Below, in pieces: positions 50,599-58,931 of a stretch of DNA of 64,000 nucleotides. The position numbers and the translations under genes were made by a program. The DNA is taken from contig NZ_CP011125.1 of NCBI RefSeq assembly GCF_000737325.1, positions 10,263,336-10,327,335 on the forward strand, written 5' to 3'. The notes below the pieces were generated by a model. That model was not told where the DNA came from and made no database searches. It worked only from the letters and a program-made list of their open reading frames with translations. This DNA comes from Sandaracinus amylolyticus. Its GTDB lineage: Bacteria; Myxococcota_A; Polyangia; Polyangiales; Sandaracinaceae. Each line of letters opens with the position of its first letter. Position 1 is the stretch's first letter.

Positions 50599-51793
50599 GC
50601 TCGAGCCGCAGGAGGCGCACGCGGTCGCGATCCTCGTCACGCGGCAGGACGAGCGCGAGCAGACGCTCGGCGTCGTCGAGGTCGCCGGTGCCGCACGCGA
50701 TCTCGGCCGCGCGCAGCAGCGCGAGCGACGCCTCGTCGCGATCGACCGTCGCGCGCGCCGCGCGCTCGTGGACGCGCCACGCATCACGCGCGCGGCCCGT
50801 CGCGAGCAGGTGCGCGCCCGCGACCGACGCGGCTCGTAGATCGTCGGCGAACCGCTCGACGAGGCGAGCCACCGCGGTGTCCGCGGTGCGCGTCAGCCCG
50901 CGCTGCGACGCCTGTCGCACCACGACCTCGAGATCGGCGACCGGCGTCTGCGACGCGCCGGTCATCGCATCGAGTGCCTCGACGAAGAGCGCCTGTCGCG
51001 CGTCCTCGCGCTCTCGCGACGTCTCGGCGATGCCGCCGAGCGCGCACACCCACTCGGGGGTCCTCCAGGTCGCCCACGTCGCGATCGTCGCGGCCTCGTC
51101 GAGCGCTTCGTCGAAGGCGTCGTCGGCAGGCGCGCCGAGCACGATCTTGCCATCGCCGCCGAAGAGCGGGCCCGGGGTCGCCATCGCGGGCCGCAGCAGC
51201 GCGATCGCGTCGTCCACGCGTCGCGCGACGAGCAGGAGCGCGCCCTCGCGTCGGAGCGCGCGCGCCGCTCGCCTCGGCTCTCCGCCCGCGAGCGCGGCGG
51301 CCTCGCGCACCGCGGTGAGCCCTTCGTCGATCGCGCGCGCTTCGTGCGCGCGCTGAGCGACGAGCATCAGCGCCTCGAACCGCATCGTCGCGCTCGCGCC
51401 GCGCAGGTCCGCGACGAGCGCGCGCAGCGCGGGCAGCGCGTCCGGTCCGGTGCGGGCCTTCGCCTCCTGGAGGCGGAGATCGAGCACCGCGGGATCGTCG
51501 GCGGGACGCGCGCGCCGCACGCCCTCGGCGATCCACGCTTGCACGCGCGCTCGCGCCTCCCGTCCAGCTGCGGCGGAGATCGTGTCGATCGCGACGTCGA
51601 TCCCACGCGCCGTGCGCCTCCGCCACGACGCGAGCTCGGGATCGAGCGCCAGCATCGCGTCCACCAGCGGCGCCGGCGCCGCATCGCCGGCCCGAACGTG
51701 CGCGAGCAGCGCCTTCCAGGCGGTCGCGTCGCCCTCGTGCAGCGCGGCGACCGCAGCCCGGTCGCCGGCGAGGAGCGCCTCGAGATCCGTCAT
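50555..51793 (-). CDS. Helical-repeat (TPR-like) hypothetical protein
   Basis: The 412-residue soluble protein is almost entirely helical with repeated Ala-rich helix pairs (ALRALVADLRGASATMRFEA, ALRREGALLLVARRVDDAIA, AAEIACGTGDLDDAERLLAL), resembling a TPR or other alpha solenoid without a strict consensus. No catalytic motif. The start ATG has TACGCT ending 7 bases upstream. A group II intron sits about 80 bases beyond its start, in what was its upstream region. The 3' end overlaps the convergent membrane-protein gene by 44 bases. Confidence 0.72.
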   Translation of the reverse strand: MTDLEALLAGDRAAVAALHEGDATAWKALLAHVRAGDAAPAPLVDAMLALDPELASWRRRTARGIDVAIDTISAAAGREARARVQAWIAEGVRRARPADDPAVLDLRLQEAKARTGPDALPALRALVADLRGASATMRFEALMLVAQRAHEARAIDEGLTAVREAAALAGGEPRRAARALRREGALLLVARRVDDAIALLRPAMATPGPLFGGDGKIVLGAPADDAFDEALDEAATIATWATWRTPEWVCALGGIAETSREREDARQALFVEALDAMTGASQTPVADLEVVVRQASQRGLTRTADTAVARLVERFADDLRAASVAGAHLLATGRARDAWRVHERAARATVDRDEASLALLRAAEIACGTGDLDDAERLLALVLPRDEDRDRVRLLRLELSSRAARARSPQPC

Positions 51794-51800
51794 GCGACGG

Positions 51801-51806
51801 AGCGTA
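51801..51806 (-). promoter_or_regulatory. -10-like hexamer of a probable leaderless promoter (minus strand)
   Basis: On the minus strand TACGCT ends 7 bases before the ATG at 51793. It is the same hexamer as before the genes at 33594 and 47894. The group II intron starts about 70 bases further upstream and leaves this box intact. Confidence 0.5.
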
Positions 51807-52363
51807 CGCCGAGCGCGCGGCGGTCTTCTCCTCGCCGGCAAGCCATCACGTTCGCGCTATCTTCGCGCGCGATGGTGCGTCGTGACGCAGACGAAGGTCG
51901 AGCCGTAGGGCCGACGTCTGCGCGCTGCGCTTCTCCTGCGGGTGAGAGTCCCGCCTCGGTAGGCGCCGGAGCGCCGAGTAGCAGGCCCCGGGCGTCGGGA
52001 GAGATCCCGTCGTCCCGAGCGGGGCGTCGAAAGCCCGTCAGGCAGCGAGAGCTGTGCAGCGGGGAGCAAGATCGCGGGCCGCAACATGAAGTGAAGCCTG
52101 CAGCCTCGTCAGATGAACAATCCGAGAGCCGAGCCGCTCATTTCACGGCGAAGGCCACGCTCGAAGCGTCTGTTCCGGAGCGCGCATCGAGTCTCGGCGG
52201 GGTATGGGGCGCAGCACGCGATCACGGAGAAGCGCGGAACACGAGAGGCCCGTCTGCGCAGCCCTCGTCGGGGCGAAGCGCGCCGTATAAGCCGAAGGCG
52301 AAATCGGCCGCCGCGCAGCGGGAGTCCGAGGGGATCGTAGTACCGCACGGCATCGCCACGGCG

Positions 52364-53815
52364 ATGTCGACGAACGTCGTGCAGAACAACGCGACGGGAG
52401 GGAAGGGTCCCTGGGGCAGTCACGTCGAGGAAGCAGGTAAGCGCGAGGGAATGGCCGGCAGGACCGGACCTAACGACCCCGGCGGCCGTAGGCCGCGCGA
52501 AGAAGTGCGACAACTGCAGAGGCGACTGTGGGTCGCGGCCAAGCGAGCACCTGGAAGACGTTTTCACGCTCTTTATGACCACATCTGGAGGAGTGACGTC
52601 CTTCGGGAAGCGTGGAAGCGAGTCGAGGCGAACAAGGGCGCGGCGGGCGTCGATGGCCGGACGATCGCCGAGGTGAAGCAGTACGGAGTCGAGCGCTTCC
52701 TCGAAGAGCTCGGCGACGCACTGCGGAGCAAGACGTACCGGCCCGAGGTGGTGCTGCGCCGGTACATCCGGAAGGCAGATGGAAGGAAGCGGCCGCTGGG
52801 GATTCCGACGGTCCGGGATCGAGTGGTCCAGATGGCGGCGAAGCTGGTGCTGGAGCCGATCTTCGAGGCGGACTTTCTTCCGTGCTCGTGGGGCTTCCGG
52901 CCGAAGCGGGGCGCGCTGGGTGCGCTGGAGACGCTGAGGAAGCTCGGCGCGAAGGGGCATCACCACGTGCTCGACGCCGACATCCGCGACTACTTCGGGA
53001 GCATCGACCACGACAAGCTGATGAAGCTCGTCGCTCGACGCATCTCGGATCGGCGGATGCTCAAGCTGGTGCGGCAGTGGCTCGAAGCGGGCGTGATGGA
53101 CGGGGGCGTCGTGACTCGCAACGTCGCGGGAACGCCGCAGGGCGGAGTCATCTCTCCGCTGCTCTCGAACATCTACCTGCACGTGCTCGACGTGACGTGG
53201 ATGCGCAGGAGCGCCCCGCCCGGGACGCTGGTGCGCTACGCGGATGACTTCGTCGTGATGTGCAAGACGAAGCGCGAGTGCGAAGAGGCAGAGAGGCGCA
53301 TTCGAGTCATCCTCGGGCGCCTCGGTCTCGAGCTGCATCCGGACAAGACGAGGCGAGTCGAGCTCTACGATGGCAAGCAGGGCTTCGATTTTCTCGGACA
53401 TCACCTGCACAAACGCATGAGCGGAGCGCTGTGGGAGAAGAAAGGCAGACGCCTCTATTTCCTGCATCGCTGGCCGTCCGCGCGCGCGATGAAGCGGGTG
53501 AGACAGCGCGTGAAGGAGCTGACCCCGAGGAGGCGGTGCCACGCGGATCTTCGCGAGGTGATCGCCGATCTCAACCCCGTGCTGCGGGGCTGGGGCAACT
53601 ACTTCCGCACCGGAAATGCCGCCAAGAAATTCAACCAACTCGACAGCTACGTCTGGCGTCGGCTGCGGGACCTGCGCGTGGAGCGCAAGGGCCGGCATCT
53701 GAAGCCGGGGGAGTCGAGCAGGTGGACGCGCGAGTACTTCTGGAGCCTCGGACTTCATCGCCTGCGAGGGACCGTGCAGTACCCCGAGCGAGCCTTCTTC
53801 CGGGAGGTCGCGTAA
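52364..53815 (+). CDS. ltrA: Group II intron reverse transcriptase/maturase
   Basis: The 483-residue protein starts at an ATG in domain IV. It shows RT blocks VWREAW-like REAWKRVEANKGAAGVDG, RPLGIPTVRDRVVQ, FLPCSWGFRPKRGALGALE, DADIRDYFGSIDHDKL, GTPQGGVISPLLSNIYLH and the catalytic LVRYADDFVVMC (Y292-D295). The thumb/X maturase domain ends with LRGWGNYFRTGNAAKKFNQL. The chain stops soon after the maturase domain, so the endonuclease (En) domain is missing. It promotes splicing and reverse splicing of the surrounding intron RNA. All catalytic residues are intact. Confidence 0.95.
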   Translation: MSTNVVQNNATGGKGPWGSHVEEAGKREGMAGRTGPNDPGGRRPREEVRQLQRRLWVAAKRAPGRRFHALYDHIWRSDVLREAWKRVEANKGAAGVDGRTIAEVKQYGVERFLEELGDALRSKTYRPEVVLRRYIRKADGRKRPLGIPTVRDRVVQMAAKLVLEPIFEADFLPCSWGFRPKRGALGALETLRKLGAKGHHHVLDADIRDYFGSIDHDKLMKLVARRISDRRMLKLVRQWLEAGVMDGGVVTRNVAGTPQGGVISPLLSNIYLHVLDVTWMRRSAPPGTLVRYADDFVVMCKTKRECEEAERRIRVILGRLGLELHPDKTRRVELYDGKQGFDFLGHHLHKRMSGALWEKKGRRLYFLHRWPSARAMKRVRQRVKELTPRRRCHADLREVIADLNPVLRGWGNYFRTGNAAKKFNQLDSYVWRRLRDLRVERKGRHLKPGESSRWTREYFWSLGLHRLRGTVQYPERAFFREVA

Positions 53816-53840
53816 TGCAGCGACTCGAGAGACTGCCCGT

Positions 53841-53873
53841 AAGCCGTGTGCGGGAAATCCGCACGCACGGTTT
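53841..53873 (+). ncRNA. Group II intron domain V
   Basis: The 33-base hairpin pairs AAGCCGTG with CACGGTTT and TGCGG with CCGCA around a GAAA-type loop. It has the conserved AGC triad and a 2-base CG bulge (53864-53865). These are the catalytic features of domain V. Confidence 0.92.
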
Positions 53874-53929
53874 GAACGGGGGTCTTGACCAACCGCCGGC
53901 GCAGGCCGGTAGCAGGTAAGGATCTACCA

Positions 53930-54319
53930 ATGACGACGACCAACACGCACCTCGGGATCGATCGACGGCTCTGCGGAGAGCCGGTGTCGCTCGGCGAAGG
54001 CACCGCGACCGTTCGTTTCGTCGCGAGCGCGGACATGGCGGCCGACGATCGCGGGCTCGTGCACGGCGGGTTCGTGTTCGGCCTCGCCGATCACGCGGCG
54101 ATGCTCGCGGTGAACGATCCCTTCGTGGTGCTCGGCAGCGCGGAGACGCGCTTCCTCGCGCCGGTGCGGGTGGGCGAGGAGGTGATCGCGACCGCGACGC
54201 GCACCGAGCAGAAGGGCAAGAAGCACGTGCTCGCGGTGAGCGTGAAGGTCGGCGAGCGCGAGGTGCTCTCGGGCACGATGACCGCGTTCGCGCTCGACGC
54301 GCACGTGCTCGATCGATGA
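53930..54319 (+). CDS. PaaI-type hotdog-fold thioesterase family protein
   Basis: The 129-residue hotdog protein has the central helix motif GLVHGGFVFGLADHAAMLAV and the strands TRFLAPVRVGEEVIATATRT and KKHVLAVSVKVGEREVLSGT. It probably hydrolyses or binds an acyl-CoA thioester. The ATG has an AAGGA site 8 bases upstream, which lies at or just beyond the intron 3' end, so the intron may have replaced or displaced the original promoter. The next gene (TrmO) overlaps by 4 bases. Confidence 0.85.
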   Translation: MTTTNTHLGIDRRLCGEPVSLGEGTATVRFVASADMAADDRGLVHGGFVFGLADHAAMLAVNDPFVVLGSAETRFLAPVRVGEEVIATATRTEQKGKKHVLAVSVKVGEREVLSGTMTAFALDAHVLDR

Positions 54320-54879
54320 CGCGCCACACGCCGCGTCGGCCTCCGCAGGACCACACGAGCGCGTTCTCGCCCGGCGAGAGCGCGCGCTTCGTGATGGAGC
54401 CGATCGCGATCGCGCACACGCCGTACAAGGAGCGCTTCGGCACGCCGCACCAGGCGACGACGGTGCGCGGCACGCGCGAGGGCGAGCCGCTCGAGGCGAC
54501 GATCGAGCTCCTGCCGCACGTGCCGGTCGAGGCGCTGCGCTCGCTCGAGGGCTTCGAGCGGGTGTGGCTGATCTACGTGTTCCACATGAACGAAGGGTGG
54601 AGCGCGATGGTGCGGCCTCCGCGCGGACCGCGCGTCAAGCGCGGGGTGCTCGCGACGCGCTCGCCGCACCGGCCGAACCCGATCGGGCTGAGCGCGGTGC
54701 GACTGCTCGGCGTCGAGGGGCGCACGCTGCGCGTTCACGGTCTCGACCTGCTCGACGGGACGCCGGTGCTCGACATCAAGCCGTACGTTCCGTACGCGGA
54801 CGCGTTCCCGGAGTCGCGCGCGGGCTGGGTCGACGAGGTCGACGCGATGGAGCGCGAGCAGCGCGACGACGACGACTGA
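54316..54879 (+). CDS. trmO: tRNA N6-threonylcarbamoyladenosine methyltransferase TrmO
   Basis: The 187-residue protein belongs to the TrmO/TsaA (UPF0066) family: MEPIAIAHTPYKERFGTPHQ, FERVWLIYVFHMNE, the AdoMet-binding ATRSPHRPNPIGLS, and LDLLDGTPVLDIKPYVPYAD. It methylates the t6A base at position 37 of certain tRNAs to m6t6A using S-adenosylmethionine. It has an extra N-terminal stretch of about 25 residues before the conserved start of the fold and an acidic C-terminus. The start overlaps the thioesterase stop (ATGA). Confidence 0.92.
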   Translation: MTRHTPRRPPQDHTSAFSPGESARFVMEPIAIAHTPYKERFGTPHQATTVRGTREGEPLEATIELLPHVPVEALRSLEGFERVWLIYVFHMNEGWSAMVRPPRGPRVKRGVLATRSPHRPNPIGLSAVRLLGVEGRTLRVHGLDLLDGTPVLDIKPYVPYADAFPESRAGWVDEVDAMEREQRDDDD

Positions 54880-55833
54880 TCACCGCGCGCGAGCGCGCGG
54901 ATGTGCGGGCACCAGCGCGGGGCCGAGCGCCTCGATGACGAGATCGACGAACGCGCGCACCTTCGCGGGCGCGGCACGACCGCTCGCGTGAACGACGTGC
55001 ACGGTGCGGCGCGGAAGGCTCGCGCGTGGGAGCACACGCTCGAGCGCGCCGCGCTCGAGATCGTGCGCGACGAGGTACACCGGGAGCGCTGCGACGCCGG
55101 CGCCGGCGAGCGCTGCGCGATGCAGCGCGCCGAGGTGCGTCGAGAGCAGCGCGATCTGCGGGCGCACCACCTGCGCGCGACCGGCGACGGTGAGCGTCCA
55201 TCGGCCGCGATCGAGCGAGTGCGCGAGATCGAGGCAGCGCCGCGACTCGAGGTCGCGCGGCTCGCGGATCGGCGCGACCGACGCGAGCCAGCGCGGGCTC
55301 GCGACCAGCACCGGCTCGTACACGCCGAGCTTGCGCGCGACGAGCCCGCTCGAGCGGAGCGAAGGCGCGATCCGGATCGCGACGTCCACGCGCTCCGCGA
55401 CGAGATCGACGTAGCGATCGGCGAGCACGAGATCGATCGAGAGCGCGGGGTGTCGCTCGAGGAGCGTGGCGAGGTGCGGCGCGAGCAGCTCCTGACCGAG
55501 CAGCGTCGGCGCGCTCACGCGCAGCAGACCGCGGATCTCGCGGTGCTCGCCGCGGGCCTCGCGCGCCGCGCGATCGACCTCGGCGAGGATGCGCTCGGCG
55601 TGCTCGGCGTAGCGCGCGCCGGCGGGCGTCGGGGCGAGCGACCGCGTGGTCCGCCGCACCAGCGGCACGCCGAGCTGCTGCTCGAGACGCGCGAGGCGCT
55701 TGCTCACCGCGGACGGCGTGAGGTGGAGCGAGCGCGCCGCGGCGGCGAGCGAGCCCTCGGCGAGCGCGCGAACCAGGATGCTCATCGCGAAGAGCGTGTC
55801 GTCGTCGTGCCGCTCGATCGGTCGTTCCAGCAC
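54880..55833 (-). CDS. LysR-family transcriptional regulator
   Basis: The 317-residue regulator starts at GTG with TACAGT ending exactly 6 bases upstream. The HTH is MSILVRALAEGSLAAAARSL followed by HLTPSAVSKRLARLEQQLGV. The effector domain has [37 protein letters not shown] and AALAGAGVAALPVYLVAHDL, as in the CrgA-like group. It is divergent from an SDR oxidoreductase gene with 79 bases between the starts, the usual arrangement for a LysR regulator and its target. Its stop abuts TrmO's stop (convergent). Confidence 0.92.
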   Translation of the reverse strand: MLERPIERHDDDTLFAMSILVRALAEGSLAAAARSLHLTPSAVSKRLARLEQQLGVPLVRRTTRSLAPTPAGARYAEHAERILAEVDRAAREARGEHREIRGLLRVSAPTLLGQELLAPHLATLLERHPALSIDLVLADRYVDLVAERVDVAIRIAPSLRSSGLVARKLGVYEPVLVASPRWLASVAPIREPRDLESRRCLDLAHSLDRGRWTLTVAGRAQVVRPQIALLSTHLGALHRAALAGAGVAALPVYLVAHDLERGALERVLPRASLPRRTVHVVHASGRAAPAKVRAFVDLVIEALGPALVPAHPRARAR

Positions 55834-55839
55834 GGAACG

Positions 55840-55845
55840 ACTGTA
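55840..55845 (-). promoter_or_regulatory. -10-like hexamer of the LysR gene (leaderless type)
   Basis: On the minus strand TACAGT ends exactly 6 bases before the GTG at 55833. No -35 match is evident. The LysR operator would be expected in the remaining 70 bases toward the SDR gene. Confidence 0.5.
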
Positions 55846-55912
55846 CGGCGGATTCGTTCCTGGCGCGCGCGACGCGGATCGCGCCAAGGTCGATGCCGGA
55901 ACGGAGGCGAGG

Positions 55913-56707
55913 ATGGAGCTCGAGCTGTCGGGAAAGCGTGCGCTGGTCACCGGGTCCACGGCGGGGATCGGGCGCGCGATCGCTGCGCGTCTCGCGGCGG
56001 AAGGCGCGGAGGTGATCGTGCACGGGCGGACCGCCGCGCGCGTCGAGGAGGCGATCGCCGCGATCGTGCCGCAGGCGAAGGGCGCGCGTCCGCGCGGGCT
56101 GGTCGCGGACCTCGCGACCGCGGAAGGCGTCGCGCGCGCGATCGCGGAGGTGCCGGAGGTCGACGTGCTGGTGAACAACGTCGGCGCGTACGAGGCGGTG
56201 CCGCTCGAGTCGCTGGAGCGCGCGAAGTGGGAGCGCCTCTTCGCGATCAACGTGATCTCGGGCGCCGAGCTCGCGCGCCATCACCTGCCGCGCATGCTCG
56301 CGCGCGACGCCGGGCGCATCGTGTTCATCTCGAGCGAGTCCGCGCTGCAGGTGCCGTCCGAGATGATCCACTACGGCGCGACGAAAGCTGCGCAGTCGGC
56401 GCTCGCGCGCGGGCTCGCGGAGCTGACGCGCGGCACGCGCGTGACGGTGAACAGCGTGCTCGCGGGACCGACGCGCTCCGAGGGCGTCGAGCGCTTCGTG
56501 GGCGAGCTGGCGCAGGCGCGAGGCACGAACGAGCAGGAGGTCGAGGCCGAGTTCTTCCGCACGGTGCGGCCGACGTCGCTGATCCAGCGCTTCCTCGCGC
56601 CCGAGGAGATCGCGGACGTGGTCGCGTTCCTCGCGAGTGCGCGCGGCGCGGCGATCTCGGGCGCTGCGGTGCGAGCCGAAGGCGGGCTCCTCAAGGGCGC
56701 GTTCTGA
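55913..56707 (+). CDS. SDR-family oxidoreductase
   Basis: The 264-residue classical SDR has the Rossmann motif ALVTGSTAGIGRAIAARLA (TGxxxGIG), NNVGAY (NNAG-like), the catalytic S in VFISSESALQ, and Y-x3-K in IHYGATKAAQSALA. Cofactor preference (NADP) is suggested by the HGR after the second strand. GGCGAGG precedes the ATG. It is the likely target of the divergent LysR regulator. The stop codon TGA straddles the left end of an insertion sequence: TG is host, A is the first base of the element. Confidence 0.9.
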   Translation: MELELSGKRALVTGSTAGIGRAIAARLAAEGAEVIVHGRTAARVEEAIAAIVPQAKGARPRGLVADLATAEGVARAIAEVPEVDVLVNNVGAYEAVPLESLERAKWERLFAINVISGAELARHHLPRMLARDAGRIVFISSESALQVPSEMIHYGATKAAQSALARGLAELTRGTRVTVNSVLAGPTRSEGVERFVGELAQARGTNEQEVEAEFFRTVRPTSLIQRFLAPEEIADVVAFLASARGAAISGAAVRAEGGLLKGAF

Positions 56708-58128
56708 CTCGCCTTTCGCGCTTTTAATCGTCGGCGAGATCGAGTAGCCACGTGGCCCGAGTTCTTGGTTGTTGCAGCAACCGAGGGAGGGCCACGTGGC
56801 CGAAAGCAGGCTTCGCACACTTGCCGAGGTTCTGGAAGTCGTCCGTCCAGCGTTCACGCGTCCGACGTTCGAGCGCTTCGTTGCGCTCATGCGCGGGTGG
56901 CTGCTCACCCAGCAAGCGGGCGCGGTGACCAGCGCTCTGCTCGGCGCCGGTCTCGCGGGCAGGGCGCATCACGCTGCGTTCCATCGCTTGTTCGCGGAAG
57001 CCGCTTGGGACGTCGACGAGGTCGGCACCGAGCTGCTGAAGTGGATCGTGCGGACGTGCGCGACGCGCAGATCGCTGCAGCTCGCGATCGACGACACCGT
57101 CGTTCGGAAGAAGGGCCCGATGGTGTTCGGCCTCGGCACGTATCTCGACCCGGTGCGGTCGAGTCGACGCGTGCGGAACTTCGTGTTCGGTCACCTCTGG
57201 GTCGTGCTCGTCGCGATCGTGGAAGTTCCGTTCTCGAAGCGGCGCTGGGCCGTCCCGATCTTCTTCCGGCTCTACCGCCAGGAGCGCGACTGCACGCGCA
57301 CCAACGATCCCTACGCGAAGCGCACTTCTCTCGCGCGCGAGCTGATAGATCTCGCTGCGCGCGTCGCGCCAGAACTCACCATGCACGTCTCTGCGGATGC
57401 CGCGTACTGCTGCGAGACCGTGCTTCGCGGTCTGCCGAAGAACGTCGTGGTGTACGGCACGTTGCGAGACAACGCAGTGTTGACCGCCGCCCCGATTGCG
57501 CGTCGCGGTTGCACCGGTCGTCCGCGCGTTCGCGGAGAGCGGATGCCGACGCCTGCGCAGCTCGCGGCTGATCCGTCGCGGTGGCGGTCCACACGCGCGG
57601 CGCTCTACGGACGCACTCGAGCGCTCGCGTTCAAGCAGATGGATGCGCAGTGGTACCAGGGCCGTGGTCCCGAGCTGATGCGCGTGGTCGTCGTGCGCCT
57701 GAGCGCCGGTAAGCTCAAGCACCGCGTCTACTTCTGCACCGATCCGACTCGGACTCCCGCCGACATCGTCGAGCGGTACACCGCTCGATGGCAGATCGAG
57801 GTCTGCTTCCGCGACCTGAAGCAGCACCTCGGATTCGGCGCGTCGCCGGCATGGTCGCGGCGAGCAGTCGAGCGTGTGACGCCCTTCGCTGGCTTCGTCT
57901 ACTCGATCGTCGTGATGTGGGCACGACTGTCGCTGCGACGGCCCGAACGCGCTCCACAGATCCGACGACCGTGGTACCGCGACAAGGTCGGCTTGAGCTT
58001 CGCCGACCTGCTTCACATCGCGCGGACGGACCTTTTGGATCCAGCCGCGCGCACGCAGCTCGCGAGAAACTCGCCGGTGAGCGACCGGTCGCGCTCGTTT
58101 GCAGCTGCATGAAGCGCGAAAGGCGAGT
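56707..58128 (+). mobile_element. Insertion sequence (1422 bp) with 17-base terminal inverted repeats
   Basis: Perfect inverted repeats ACTCGCCTTTCGCGCTT lie at 56707-56723 and, reversed, 58112-58128. A 3-base duplication CTG flanks the element (56704-56706 and 58129-58131). It carries one intact DDE transposase gene. The element interrupts the stop codon of the SDR gene but regenerates it. A GGCCACGTGGCC palindrome occurs at about 56789-56800 over the transposase start, with a partial copy at 56745, and may bind the transposase. Confidence 0.88.
56796..58112 (+). CDS. DDE transposase (IS4/IS701-like)
   Basis: The 438-residue transposase starts at GTG, chosen because GAGGGAGG lies 5-6 bases upstream; an in-frame TTG at 56769 is the alternative. 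The catalytic triad is visible: SLQLAIDDTVVRKKG (D99/D100), HVSADAAYCC (D201), and ERYTARWQIEVCFRDLKQHL with E335 in a YREK-like setting (Y328, R331, E335, K342). The layout matches IS4-superfamily enzymes such as IS701. No frameshift or stop interrupts the gene. Its TGA overlaps the right inverted repeat by one base. Confidence 0.92.
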   Translation: MAESRLRTLAEVLEVVRPAFTRPTFERFVALMRGWLLTQQAGAVTSALLGAGLAGRAHHAAFHRLFAEAAWDVDEVGTELLKWIVRTCATRRSLQLAIDDTVVRKKGPMVFGLGTYLDPVRSSRRVRNFVFGHLWVVLVAIVEVPFSKRRWAVPIFFRLYRQERDCTRTNDPYAKRTSLARELIDLAARVAPELTMHVSADAAYCCETVLRGLPKNVVVYGTLRDNAVLTAAPIARRGCTGRPRVRGERMPTPAQLAADPSRWRSTRAALYGRTRALAFKQMDAQWYQGRGPELMRVVVVRLSAGKLKHRVYFCTDPTRTPADIVERYTARWQIEVCFRDLKQHLGFGASPAWSRRAVERVTPFAGFVYSIVVMWARLSLRRPERAPQIRRPWYRDKVGLSFADLLHIARTDLLDPAARTQLARNSPVSDRSRSFAAA

Positions 58129-58153
58129 CTGATTATGAGATGCGCGCGCGCGC

Positions 58154-58756
58154 TCAGCGCGTGTGACCGATCCCGACGGCGCGCACGACGAGCCGACCGT
58201 CGGCGTCGAGCGGCTCGAGCGCTCGCGTGTCGCTGCGGAACGCGTCGCGATGCGTGTCGCGACCGGGGCAGAGCGCGAGGCACACGCCGAGATCGATCTC
58301 GACCCAGAGGCGCTGCTCGGCGTCGAGCGGCGCAGGCTCGTCGAGCGCGAGCGAGAGCGTGCCCGGCGCGTCCGCGTGCACGTCGCGATCGAGGACCACG
58401 AGCGCGCTCGCGTCGAGCGTCTCGCCCTCGCTCACGAGGACGCGCACTCGATGGGCGCGGGACGCGTCGCATCCGTCGCGCTCCGCGAGCTCGTACTCGA
58501 CGTGGGTCACCTCGAACGGCACGTGCACCGGGTACAGCGCGACGACGGCCGTGGTCGACGTCGTGCCCACGGGCGCGCTCACGATCGACGGGTGCTCGCA
58601 GCCCGCGCGGCCGATCGTCGCGTGCGTCGGCGTGGTGCCTCCGTCGGGGTCGAGCGGCATCGACGCGTCGCCCGCTGCGTGCACGCGCGTGTCGCACGCC
58701 GCGAGCACGATCGTGGACGCGATGAGACCGAAGCAGCGGAGCCGATCGGAGCGCAT
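58154..58756 (-). CDS. Lipoprotein of unknown function
   Basis: The 200-residue protein has a signal peptide (MRSDRLRCFGLIASTIVLAAC) with lipobox LAAC and a short Asp/Gly/Thr linker. A beta-rich domain follows (STTAVVALYPVHVPFEVTHV, TLSLALDEPAPLDAEQRLWV) containing two cysteine pairs (GCEH, CLALC). No family is recognised. Its 3' end is 25 bases from the insertion sequence. The 175 bases upstream of it, up to aroE, hold only short GC stems (GCCCATGGGC, GCCCAGTGGGC) that may end the aroE transcript. Confidence 0.75.
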   Translation of the reverse strand: MRSDRLRCFGLIASTIVLAACDTRVHAAGDASMPLDPDGGTTPTHATIGRAGCEHPSIVSAPVGTTSTTAVVALYPVHVPFEVTHVEYELAERDGCDASRAHRVRVLVSEGETLDASALVVLDRDVHADAPGTLSLALDEPAPLDAEQRLWVEIDLGVCLALCPGRDTHRDAFRSDTRALEPLDADGRLVVRAVGIGHTR

Positions 58757-58931
58757 GGGCGCGGTCGCGCTCTGCAGGCGGTGGGCCAGCACGAAACCGG
58801 CGATTTCGCCGATGTACGCGCTCGGTCGTGCACAGCGTGGCGCACTCGTGCAGTGCACGCCGTGACGTCGGCTCACGCTCGCGACGGAGGCGCGTGCGCC
58901 GAGCCCATGGGCTGCCCACTGGGCCTGTGCA

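Larger units (their letters stand above)
51875..53929 (+). mobile_element. Group II intron with maturase gene (3' end approximate)
   Basis: The 5' end fits the consensus GTGYG (GTGCGTCGTGACGC at 51875). About 490 bases of structured non-coding RNA follow, then a reverse-transcriptase/maturase gene, then a textbook domain V at 53841-53873. The 3' boundary was not fixed; it should fall between about 53885 and 53929, just before the thioesterase start. The element is inserted in the space between two divergent genes. No HNH endonuclease is encoded. It is retroelement DNA that splices from RNA and can move by retrohoming. Confidence 0.88.
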
